Assembly (NCBI GenBank): GCA_022745215.1
Contig: JAIIWC010000017.1
Span: 1 to 30,148, forward strand
Source of the DNA: Collinsella sp.
GTDB lineage: Bacteria > Actinomycetota > Coriobacteriia > Coriobacteriales > Coriobacteriaceae
DNA: 30,148 bases
Reading direction: 5' to 3'
Under the pieces are notes generated by a model that was not told where the DNA came from, made no database searches, and saw nothing but the letters and a program-made list of their open reading frames with translations. Shown here piece by piece: positions 7,021 through 14,012 of this stretch (its first letter is position 1; the number at the start of each line of letters is the position of its first letter). The position numbers and the translations under genes were made by a program.

Positions 7021-8827
7021 GTGCCTCGCCTCCTTCCTGGGTCTGAGCTTGCGTTGCGGATGCCTCGGTGTCGGCCTCGACGGCCCCTTCGCCCTCGGCA
7101 GACATCTTGTTTTGAGAGGTAAAGGTCTCGCGGTAGATCTCGCTCGTCTTGAGCAGCTCTTCGTGGTTGCCGATCTGTGCGATGCGGCCGCCCTCCATGA
7201 CAATGATGCGGTCTGCGTCCTGCACGGAGCTGATGCGCTGGGCGATGATGAGCTTGGTCGTGTTGGGCAGATAACTTGCCAGACCTGCGCGAATCTTGGC
7301 GTCAGTCTTGGTGTCGACGGCGCTGGTGGAGTCGTCCAGGATCAAGATCTTGGGGCGACGCAGCAGGGCGCGTGCAATGCACAGGCGCTGCTTCTGACCG
7401 CCCGAAACATTAGAGCCGCCCTGTTCGATCCAGGTGTCGTAGCCCTTGGGGAAACCGTCGACAAACTCGTCGGCGCAGGCCAGATGCGCCGCCTCGCGGA
7501 CTTCCTCGTCGGTGGCGTTCGGGTCGCCCCAACGCAGGTTCTCGGCGACGGTGCCGCTAAACAGCACGTTTTTCTGCAGCACCATGGCGACCTGGTGACG
7601 CAGCGCGTCCAGGTCGTAGTCGCGCACGTCCACGCCGCCCACGCGCACAGCGCCTTCGGTGGTGTCGTACAGGCGGGCGATGAGGTTAACGAGCGTGGAC
7701 TTGGCCGAGCCGGTGCCGCCGATGATGCCGATGGTCTCGCCGCTCGTAATGTGCAGGTCGATATCGTCGAGCGCCTGGCGTTTCGCATGCGCGGAATACT
7801 TAAAGCTCACGTGGTCAAAGTCGATGGAACCGTCGGCAACCTCGAGCACGGGCTCGGCGGGATTGGCGATCGTGGGCTCGGCGGCCAGCACCTCGGCAAT
7901 GCGGTGTGCCGATTCGTCGGCCATGGTCACCATGACAAAGATCATCGACAGCTGCATCAGGCTCATGAGAATCTGGAAACCATAGGTAAAGGTCGAGGAG
8001 AGCTGGCCCACGTCGAACAGCGTGCCCTGGCTCGTGATGATGAGCTTGGAGCCCAGGTAGATGATGACGACAAACGCGCCGTTGACGCAGATGTTCATCA
8101 TGGGGTTGTTAAAGGCGAGCAGCTTCTCGGCGCGGGTGAAGTCCATCTGGACGTCGCGCGCGGCGGTCGCGAACTTCTCCTTCTCAAAGTCTTCGCGCAC
8201 ATAGCTCTTGACCACGCGCATGCCGGTGACGTTTTCCTCGACGGACTCGTTAAGGGCATCGTACTTGTGGAACACGCGCGAGAAGATGGGGCGCACCTTA
8301 AAGATGATAAAGAACAGTCCAAAGCCCAGCAGCGGAATGATGACCAGGTAGACCATGGCGACGCTGCCGCCCATGATAAACGCCATGGTAAAGGCGAAGA
8401 TCAATACCAGCGGCGCGCGCACGGCGATACGGATGATCATCATAAAGGCCTGCTGCACGTTGTTGATATCGGTGGTCAGGCGTGTGACGAGCGAGGAGCT
8501 CGAGAACTCATCGATGTTGGCAAAGCTGAACGTCTGGATCTTGTAGAACAGGTCGTGACGCAGGTTCTTGGCGAACCCGCAGCTCGCATGGCTGCAGGTG
8601 ACGCCGGCCGCGGCGCCAAAAGCAAGGGATGTTAGCGCGATGAGCACCAAAAAGCCTGCGGTGGGAAGCATCTCGGCTACGGTGGCGCCGTCTTTGATGG
8701 CGTCGATCAGGTTGGCGGTGATAAATGGAATCAGCATCTCGCAGAGCACCTCGCCAAGTACGAGCAGCGGCGTGGCAACAGTGACTTTCATATAGTCGCG
8801 GATGCTTCCCATGAGGGTTTTAATCAT
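7013..8827 (-). CDS. ABC exporter half-transporter, degenerate-site subunit
   Basis: This is a 604-residue half-transporter with an N-terminal six-helix membrane domain and a C-terminal NBD. Its ATP-site residues diverge: Walker A is GGTGSAKST (Ala for the usual Gly), the Walker B run is LILDDSTSAVD (Asp for the catalytic Glu), and the switch His is Gln in IIAQRISSV. The signature VSGGQKQR is intact. This pattern is known for the degenerate half of asymmetric exporters such as BmrC/BmrD and TM287/288, where only one of the two ATP sites hydrolyses efficiently. The gene overlaps the MarR gene upstream (ATGATTAA) and its partner downstream by 8 nt, implying translational coupling. The C-terminal tail is rich in Glu, Ala, Gln and Thr. 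Confidence 0.9.
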   Translation of the reverse strand: MIKTLMGSIRDYMKVTVATPLLVLGEVLCEMLIPFITANLIDAIKDGATVAEMLPTAGFLVLIALTSLAFGAAAGVTCSHASCGFAKNLRHDLFYKIQTFSFANIDEFSSSSLVTRLTTDINNVQQAFMMIIRIAVRAPLVLIFAFTMAFIMGGSVAMVYLVIIPLLGFGLFFIIFKVRPIFSRVFHKYDALNESVEENVTGMRVVKSYVREDFEKEKFATAARDVQMDFTRAEKLLAFNNPMMNICVNGAFVVIIYLGSKLIITSQGTLFDVGQLSSTFTYGFQILMSLMQLSMIFVMVTMADESAHRIAEVLAAEPTIANPAEPVLEVADGSIDFDHVSFKYSAHAKRQALDDIDLHITSGETIGIIGGTGSAKSTLVNLIARLYDTTEGAVRVGGVDVRDYDLDALRHQVAMVLQKNVLFSGTVAENLRWGDPNATDEEVREAAHLACADEFVDGFPKGYDTWIEQGGSNVSGGQKQRLCIARALLRRPKILILDDSTSAVDTKTDAKIRAGLASYLPNTTKLIIAQRISSVQDADRIIVMEGGRIAQIGNHEELLKTSEIYRETFTSQNKMSAEGEGAVEADTEASATQAQTQEGGEAHE

Positions 8828-9323
8828 CCAGTTCCTCCCAGGTTACGCGGATTTTATCGAGCATTTCGGCGAGGTCCTCGCGCTCGTCGTGGGTGAGCGC
8901 GCTAAAGGCCTGCTCTCTAAAGCGAATGCGGGCCGCCTGATCGATGCGGGCGTTTTCTCGGCCGGTTTCGGTCAGGCGAATGGTGAGTTGCCGTCGATCT
9001 TTGGGGTTACGGCTGCGCTCGATGAGGCCGTTGAGCTCGAGCTTGGACAGGATCTCGGAAAGCGACCCCGGCTTGAGGTCGAAGTGCATGCCGAGTTCCT
9101 GCTGCGACATCTCGCCGCCGGGTTGCTTGGCCAGCAGGCAGATAATGGGCGCCTTGCCGGACACGCCTCCGCCATGAAAATGCATGTAATGGCCGCAAAA
9201 GCCCAGGCCGCTCAGGATGCGCTTGGCGAGTTTGTCTTCGGCGTTGACCGCTTCGGGTATGTCTACCGGTTGCGACGGGTCACCGCCGGGCTCATGCGGA
9301 AGGACGAGTGGTTCAACACACAT
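8820..9323 (-). CDS. MarR family transcriptional regulator
   Basis: This is a 167-residue winged-helix protein. The DNA-binding region (about residues 60-125) contains MSQQELGMHFDLKPGSLSEI, then the wing DRRQLTIRLTETG, both characteristic of MarR. The N-terminal 35 residues are Pro-rich and not part of the core. It is first in an operon with two exporter subunits. In the common MarR design the protein represses the pump until a small, often aromatic, ligand releases it. AAAGGAG lies about 12 nt before the ATG, a slightly long spacing. An inverted repeat upstream is a candidate site for autoregulation. Confidence 0.85.
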   Translation of the reverse strand: MCVEPLVLPHEPGGDPSQPVDIPEAVNAEDKLAKRILSGLGFCGHYMHFHGGGVSGKAPIICLLAKQPGGEMSQQELGMHFDLKPGSLSEILSKLELNGLIERSRNPKDRRQLTIRLTETGRENARIDQAARIRFREQAFSALTHDEREDLAEMLDKIRVTWEELDD

Positions 9324-9347
9324 ATCTAAGCTTCGCTCCTTTCTTTA

Positions 9348-9377
9348 GTTAGGTAGAGGAATTGTTTTGTGCCTAAC
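9348..9377. promoter_or_regulatory. Candidate MarR operator
   Basis: GTTAGG (9348-9353) and CCTAAC (9372-9377) are inverted copies flanking an AT-rich 18-bp centre, 25 bp upstream of the MarR start. It is placed where autorepression would occur. The half-sites are only 6 bp, so chance is possible. Confidence 0.4.
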
Positions 9378-9424
9378 CAATCTAGGAGCATGAGAAATGA
9401 ATGTCAAGGTACCAAACTTATTAA

Positions 9425-9559
9425 GTTACGGCGTTTTACCAAACGCCGTAACCGCTCGACGCTGCAAGTGTTCCTAAGCGGCAATCTGACGTTCAATCGT
9501 CGGGCATGGCCACAAGGCCTATGCCCTCCTCTTTCGCGCCACCTTGCTCGCTTAGGAAC
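9425..9559. repeat. Structured multi-hairpin element, copy 1
   Basis: Hairpin H1 is a perfect 12-bp stem (9425-9436 with 9441-9452) with a TACC loop, followed by CGCTCGACGCTGC. A compound stem-loop comes next. Its outer stem GTTCCTAAGCG-GCAA (9470-9484) pairs with TTGCTCGCTTAGGAAC (9544-9559). Its inner stem GGGCATGGCC (9502-9511) pairs with GGCCTATGCCC (9516-9526) across an ACAA loop with one bulged base. The copy at 25105-25285 keeps this architecture with different base pairs. It lies in the gap between the MarR and pyridoxamine-kinase genes. Whether it acts as RNA or as DNA is unknown. Confidence 0.8.
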
Positions 9560-9615
9560 GTTTTCGCTGTCCGTCCTCAACCTGTGATTCCGCCACGGTC
9601 CGCTTCGGTGCATGT

Positions 9616-9646
9616 GATCCCTTGGGGACGGAGGAAAAGGGATCAT
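9616..9646. repeat. GGGGACGGAGGAAAA repeat, intergenic copy
   Basis: GATCCCTT (9616-9623) and AAGGGATC (9637-9644) form an 8-bp stem around GGGGACGGAGGAA. The core at 9624-9646 matches 29573-29595 inside the peptidase gene at 22 of 23 positions. It lies 125 bp upstream of the pyridoxamine kinase start. Confidence 0.7.
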
Positions 9647-9770
9647 TTTCCGAAACCTTTCCGCAACAATTTGCACTTCGCACCGCTCGCCTCCGCTCAC
9701 AACGTCCCCTGCGCTACACTTAGTCGCACTGTGGCGCTGTCGCGCCGCGCCCGAAACAAGGGAGACCCTC

Positions 9771-10595
9771 ATGAAGAATACTCAGCTGCTGCTGATTAAC
9801 GATATGTGCGGCTACGGCAAGGTCGCGCTTTCCGCCATGCTGCCGGTGCTGTCGCACATGGGCTACCGTATCCATAACCTGCCGACGGCGCTCGTTTCCG
9901 ACACGCTCAACTACCCCAAGTTCTACATCCACGACACCACCGAGTATGTGCGCCAAAGCCTCGCTATCTGGGAGGAGCTTGGCTTTGAGTTCGACGCCAT
10001 CTCGACCGGCTTTATCGTGACCGAGGAAGAGACGCGCATCATCTCGGACTTTTGCCACCGCCGTGCGCAAAAGGGCACCAAGGTGTTCGTCGACCCCATC
10101 ATGGGCGACAACGGCAAGCTCTATGCGGGCGTGCCCGAGTCTACGATTGGCCTTATGCGGCACCTGCTGGAGTGCGCAGACTACGCGGTGCCCAACTATA
10201 CCGAGGCGTGCCTGCTTGCCGATAGGCCTATCGCCGAGCAAATTACGCCCGATGAGGCCCGCGCCCTTGTGGACGCCGTGCGCGAGTTGGGCGCCAAGTC
10301 GGTGGTCATTACGAGCGCCGTGGTCAATGGCGCGAACGCGGTTATCGGTTACGACCATGTAGCGGGGGAGTACTTTACGATTCCCTTTGAGCTCATTCCG
10401 GTCTATTTCCCGGGCACGGGCGACACGTTTTCGGCGGTGCTCGTCGGCCGCGTTATGGCAGGTTGGAGTCTGCAGCGCGCGACGAGCGATGCCATGCGTG
10501 TGGTAGCTGAGCTTATCGAGCGCAATGCCGGCCAGGAGGATAAGTCCGCCGGCCTTCCCATCGAGGCCTGCCTGGACGTGATCGACCATGAGTAA
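9771..10595 (+). CDS. Pyridoxamine kinase-like protein (ribokinase superfamily)
   Basis: This 274-residue protein resembles the PdxY/PdxK branch of the ribokinase fold, in the form usually named pyridoxamine kinase. The N-terminus (LLINDMCGYGKVALSAMLP) corresponds to the substrate-binding start of the family. VDPIMGDNGKLY (about residues 107-118) matches the conserved VDPVMGD segment, and FPGTGDTFSAV carries the anion hole and catalytic Asp218. It probably phosphorylates pyridoxal or pyridoxamine with ATP in vitamin B6 salvage. GGGAG precedes the ATG. It overlaps the next gene by 8 nt (ATGAGTAA), so the two are almost certainly co-translated. Hydroxymethylpyrimidine kinase activity is a less likely alternative. 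Confidence 0.85.
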   Translation: MKNTQLLLINDMCGYGKVALSAMLPVLSHMGYRIHNLPTALVSDTLNYPKFYIHDTTEYVRQSLAIWEELGFEFDAISTGFIVTEEETRIISDFCHRRAQKGTKVFVDPIMGDNGKLYAGVPESTIGLMRHLLECADYAVPNYTEACLLADRPIAEQITPDEARALVDAVRELGAKSVVITSAVVNGANAVIGYDHVAGEYFTIPFELIPVYFPGTGDTFSAVLVGRVMAGWSLQRATSDAMRVVAELIERNAGQEDKSAGLPIEACLDVIDHE

Positions 10596-10917
10596 CGCTG
10601 GCGAGGGCGGTGTCAAGCCTGCGGGCGAGGACAAGCCGCTCGGCGCGCCGCGTGGCAAGCGTCCGCGTATCCGCGTGAGCTGCGTGGACCAGCTGGGTGC
10701 GTGCCGCTGCCACCATGGTCACAAGCCGGGCGACGTCTTTGACTTCGACCGAGACCGCGGCAAGATGTGCGCCATGGCCTGCCATGTGGGCTTTCCCTAT
10801 ATCGATATCCTGCGCTATGGCGGAACCGTGCCTGGCAACGAGCCTGGTACGGCAAAGTTCTGCTGCCCCGAGGTCGACACCCTCAACGTCTGGCTCGCCG
10901 AGATCGTCGCCGAGTAG
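10588..10917 (+). CDS. TIGR04076 family small Cys/His-rich protein
   Basis: This is a 109-residue protein of the uncharacterised TIGR04076 family. The family core starts at about residue 26 (RIRVSCVDQLGACRCHHGHKPGD) after a 25-residue Gly/Pro/Lys-rich extension. Potential metal ligands are abundant: Cys32, Cys39, Cys41, His42, His43, His45, Cys61, Cys65, His66, Cys92 and Cys93. A bound metal or Fe-S cluster is plausible but not shown. The start codon lies inside the end of the kinase gene, so the two form one transcription and translation unit. The role is unknown. Confidence 0.78.
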   Translation: MSNAGEGGVKPAGEDKPLGAPRGKRPRIRVSCVDQLGACRCHHGHKPGDVFDFDRDRGKMCAMACHVGFPYIDILRYGGTVPGNEPGTAKFCCPEVDTLNVWLAEIVAE

Positions 10918-10920
10918 TTG

Positions 10921-11009
10921 AACGTGGATTTTCTCCCGTTTAGAGCGCACTTGAATGCTCAAAGTGGGAGATTTTCCACGCTCATTTTTCATGGGGGAAA
11001 TTATCCACG
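10921..11009. repeat. Inverted-repeat cluster in a convergent gap
   Basis: CGTGGATTTTCTCCC (10923-10937) faces GGGAGATTTTCCACG (10966-10980), with GAGC/GCTC inside the loop. A third related arm, GGGGGAAATTATCCACG (10993-11009), follows. The two flanking genes converge here, so the cluster may act as a bidirectional terminator, although no long T-tract is present. Confidence 0.5.
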
Positions 11010-11049
11010 CTTGTTTCGCGCCGAAGGCGTGGCCCGCGAGCTCGCTTGC

Positions 11050-11496
11050 CTACAGCTGCTCGAGCATAGCGGTGCAACCGGCGAGCACATCTCGGTAGGT
11101 GGCATCGAAATTGCCGGTGTACCAGGGATCGGCCACGTCGCCGGGGCGCTCGGTCCAATCGAGCAGGCGCGTAATCTTGCCGTCGGGGTCGTCGCCAAAG
11201 ATGCGACGCAGGCCGCGCGCGTTCTCGTCGTCCATATAGATAATGTGATCCCAGTCGCCATACTCCGCGCGACGTACCTGGCGCGCGCGATGTGCGACGA
11301 CGGGAATCCCGACCTCGCGTAGCTTGGCAACGGTGCCGTGGTGTGGCGGGTTGCCGATCTCCTCGGTCGAGGTCGCAGCAGAATCGATAACAAACTCCGC
11401 CTCGCGCCCAGCGCGGCGCACGAGCCCGGTAAACACCGACTCAGCCATCGTCGAGCGGCAGATATTCCCATGACAGATAAACAGTACGCGTTGCAT
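11050..11496 (-). CDS. Low-molecular-weight protein-tyrosine phosphatase
   Basis: This is a 148-residue cytoplasmic phosphatase. The P-loop CHGNICRS at residues 8-15 gives the nucleophile Cys8 and phosphate-binding Arg14 of the CX5R signature. DPWY (123-126) supplies the general acid Asp123 in the position typical of the family. Both sites are intact, so activity is expected, on phosphotyrosine proteins or possibly small phosphate esters. AAAGG lies 9 nt upstream of the ATG. It is in the same direction as the RpiR regulator gene, 60 bp downstream of it, and might share its transcript. No kinase partner is seen in the window. Confidence 0.9.
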   Translation of the reverse strand: MQRVLFICHGNICRSTMAESVFTGLVRRAGREAEFVIDSAATSTEEIGNPPHHGTVAKLREVGIPVVAHRARQVRRAEYGDWDHIIYMDDENARGLRRIFGDDPDGKITRLLDWTERPGDVADPWYTGNFDATYRDVLAGCTAMLEQL

Positions 11497-11556
11497 AGGA
11501 CGATACCTTTCATATAGAAGGCTGCTAAAGGGTCGAAGCCGGGCGCATGCAGAGTT

Positions 11557-12306
11557 TTATTTCTTGGCCAGTTTGAAGTAGCGCTCAAATATCAATTCGA
11601 AAACGTAATAGAACATCAATCGACTGTCGAGGTCCATGCTGCCCAAGCGGATTTCTTTTTGCACGGTGTAGATGGGGTAGTCGGCTAGTTTCGAGAGAGA
11701 GTTTCGAGAAAAGCCGGTGAGTGTGACGACCTTGCATCCGCGCGTTTTGGCTATCGATGTGGCGTCAATGGACACCTGCGTCTCACCGCTGACCGAAACG
11801 CTGAAGACCAGGTCGTTTTTGCCGAGGAGTTCTGCGTAATGTCTCATGACATGGCGTTCACTGAGCGTATCGGTATTCTTGCCCATTATTTTGAGCTTTT
11901 CAGCCATTTCGAGGCACGGGTATTTCGAAAAGCCCGAGCAGAAGAACACGATATGCGAGGCGTCCTGGATAAGGCTCACAACCGAGTCGATGACCCGGTC
12001 GTTAAGCAGGTCTTTGGTTTGTACGAGCTGGGTATCAAGAGGAAGCGTCTCGATAGTGAATCGATTGCGGTCGAGCGAGGCGGAATACGATTGTTTGAGC
12101 TCCGTAAACCCCGAAAAGCCAAGCTTATGGGCAAGCCTGACGATTGTATTGGGAGCGACAAAGAACCGTTCAGCAACGCTCTTAAGCGTGACATCGTCAA
12201 TATCATCACGCAGCTCGATGATGTAGCGCATGATCTCGCTTTCGAGATCGTTGAGCTTGCTCTCGCCAGCTCGCACATGATCATAAAAAGATTCTTGATC
12301 TTTCAT
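11557..12306 (-). CDS. MurR/RpiR family transcriptional regulator
   Basis: This 249-residue protein has an N-terminal RpiR-type helix-turn-helix (about residues 25-75, with SVAERFFVAPNTIVRLAHKL) and a C-terminal SIS domain (from about residue 110, with SVSVSGETQVSIDAT) that normally binds a phosphosugar. I chose the ATG at 12306 (MKDQESFYDHV) because the sequence before it loses family character. GAGGGG lies 12 nt upstream, a long spacing, so a non-ATG start a few codons earlier cannot be excluded. It is divergent from the 6-phospho-alpha-glucosidase and PTS genes and probably senses the phosphorylated disaccharide or glucose 6-phosphate, like GlvR-type regulators. Confidence 0.87.
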   Translation of the reverse strand: MKDQESFYDHVRAGESKLNDLESEIMRYIIELRDDIDDVTLKSVAERFFVAPNTIVRLAHKLGFSGFTELKQSYSASLDRNRFTIETLPLDTQLVQTKDLLNDRVIDSVVSLIQDASHIVFFCSGFSKYPCLEMAEKLKIMGKNTDTLSERHVMRHYAELLGKNDLVFSVSVSGETQVSIDATSIAKTRGCKVVTLTGFSRNSLSKLADYPIYTVQKEIRLGSMDLDSRLMFYYVFELIFERYFKLAKK

Positions 12307-12604
12307 AAGATGTTTCAGCCCCTCGCACCTCGTCGTACATATGGTACCGCTTTGTGTAGCCAGGTGAGAAATCGGTAATCGGTCAAGATTGCCTATCGCC
12401 CATGAACTGGGCAAACGTGCGTGTCTGCCTACACATATCTGTGTTGTGAGCGAAATCGTGTGTCCCCGTTTCGCATTGGCCCACACGGAGACTCTCAAAT
12501 GACCTTATGTCGCAAAATATCAATCGAAACGAAGCAAGCCGAGGACAACCGCGGAGCCCAAGGTCTTCGAGAACACCGATCAGCCAACCCTGGAGGGACG
12601 GAAC
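12307..12604. promoter_or_regulatory. Divergent control region of the alpha-glucoside module
   Basis: This 298-bp gap lies between the divergent RpiR and GH4 genes. GCGAAA (12450-12455) and TTTCGC (12469-12474) are inverted around 13 bp and are the best candidate operator for the RpiR protein. ACACATATCTGTGT at about 12431-12444 is a second partial dyad. No unambiguous -35/-10 pair was found. A ribosome binding site GGAGGGACGG precedes the GH4 start. Confidence 0.4.
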
Positions 12605-13930
12605 ATGAAGGATAAGCTCAATATTGTGATCGTTGGCGGCGGCTCCACGTGGTGCCCTGGCATTCTTAAAGCCCTGACCAAGCACATGGACATTCTGCCG
12701 CTGAACCGCGTGATGCTCTATGACATCGATGCCGAGCGCCAGCGCCCGATCGGCGAGTTTGGCAAGATCCTCTTCGCCGAGGAGGAGCCCGGTGTGGAGT
12801 TTGGTTACACCACCGATAAGGACGAGGCTTACACCGACGTCGACTTTGTGCTCTGCCAGATTCGTACCGGCGGCTACGAGATGCGTAGCAAGGACGAGAA
12901 GATTCCGCTGCATATGGGAATCATCGGCCAGGAAACGGTGGGCCCTGGCGGCATGGCTTACGGTATGCGCTCCATGCATGACATGGTTGAGATCGTCAAC
13001 GACGTTCGCGCTCATAGCCCGGAGGCGTGGATTATCAACTACACCAACCCGGCTGCTATTGTGGCATATGGTCTCGAGCGCGTCCTGCCCGATGAGCATC
13101 GCGTCCTCAACATCTGCGACCAGCCTGTCAACCTCATGCGCTCTTACGGTCGCCTGCTCGGTCGCGATATGAGCAAGACGGAGCCCGTGTACTTCGGTCT
13201 CAATCACTTCGGTTGGTTCAAGCACATCTACGATGAAGAGGGCCATGACCTCGTCCCGCAGATTAAGGAGTACACGGAGAAGAACGGCTTCCTTCCTGCC
13301 GATGCCGAGCAGCGTGACCAGTCCTGGCTTGATACCTACGCCATGGTCAAGGACATGCTCGAGGACTTCCCCGACTATCTGCCCAACACTTATCTGCAGT
13401 ACTATCTGTATCCCGAGTACAAGGTCGCTCACCTCGACCCCGACTACACTCGCTCCGACGAGGTTATCAACGGTCGTGAGAAGCGCGTGTTCGCCGAGTG
13501 CGAGCGTGTTGCCAAAGTCGGCACCGCAAAGAACTCCTCGGTTGTGCAAAACGACGCTCATGGCGATATGATCGTGGAAATCACCTCGGCCATTTATCGC
13601 AACACCAACAAGACCTTCATTGTCATCGTGCCCAACAACGGCATTATCGAGGGCATGCCCGATGACGCCATGGTCGAAGTCGCGGCAAGCGTGGGCGCCA
13701 ATGGCCCGCAGCCCTATGCTGTTGGCAAGATCGGTACCTTCTATCGCGGCCTTATGGAGAACCAGTACGCCTATGAGCGCCTGACTGTTGAGGCTTGGAT
13801 GGAGGGTTCCTACGAGAAGGCTCTGCAGGCACTCACGCTTAATCGTCTGGTCGGTGACGCAAAGAAGGCTCGCAAAGTGCTCGACAAGCTCATCGAGGCC
13901 AATAAGGATTACTGGCCGGAGCTTAAGTAG
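12605..13930 (+). CDS. Glycoside hydrolase family 4, 6-phospho-alpha-glucosidase
   Basis: This 441-residue enzyme belongs to the NAD- and Mn-dependent GH4 family. The Rossmann motif GGGST is at 11-15. ICDQP holds Cys171 and Asp172, and LNHFGWF holds His201; these align with Cys171, Asp172 and His202 of B. subtilis GlvA (metal ligand, acid, metal ligand). NTYLQYYLYP near 261-270 carries the Tyr that serves as base. The CD-P signature, rather than CN-P (beta-specific) or CHS (alpha-galactosidase), points to hydrolysis of maltose 6'-phosphate and related 6-phospho-alpha-glucosides. It is followed by an EIICB that would supply the phosphorylated substrate. It acts in the cytoplasm. Confidence 0.9.
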   Translation: MKDKLNIVIVGGGSTWCPGILKALTKHMDILPLNRVMLYDIDAERQRPIGEFGKILFAEEEPGVEFGYTTDKDEAYTDVDFVLCQIRTGGYEMRSKDEKIPLHMGIIGQETVGPGGMAYGMRSMHDMVEIVNDVRAHSPEAWIINYTNPAAIVAYGLERVLPDEHRVLNICDQPVNLMRSYGRLLGRDMSKTEPVYFGLNHFGWFKHIYDEEGHDLVPQIKEYTEKNGFLPADAEQRDQSWLDTYAMVKDMLEDFPDYLPNTYLQYYLYPEYKVAHLDPDYTRSDEVINGREKRVFAECERVAKVGTAKNSSVVQNDAHGDMIVEITSAIYRNTNKTFIVIVPNNGIIEGMPDDAMVEVAASVGANGPQPYAVGKIGTFYRGLMENQYAYERLTVEAWMEGSYEKALQALTLNRLVGDAKKARKVLDKLIEANKDYWPELK

Positions 13931-13959
13931 CTAGTTCCATAGCGCTTGATAACTGTTAT

Positions 13960-13990
13960 GGGGCGTGTGGGTTGTAGAACTGCACGCCCC
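13960..13990 (+). terminator. Weak hairpin between GH4 and EIICB genes
   Basis: GGGGCGTG (13960-13967) pairs with CACGCCCC (13983-13990), and a small inner GTT/AAC pairing lies in the loop. GTTTCTTT follows. It lies between two genes of one presumed operon, so it may be a partial terminator that lowers PTS expression relative to the hydrolase. Confidence 0.5.
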
Positions 13991-14012
13991 GTTTCTTTAA
14001 GAGGGGTATCCC

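Noticed and set aside
6953..8635. Long plus-strand open frame (560 codons) opposite the ABC exporter
   Set aside because: Antisense shadow of a high-GC gene; the opposite strand shows complete ABC motifs.
9425..9559. Retron, T-box or riboswitch interpretation of the structured element
   Set aside because: No reverse transcriptase nearby, no T-box sequence, and the second copy lies before an unrelated gene; no known riboswitch core is recognised.
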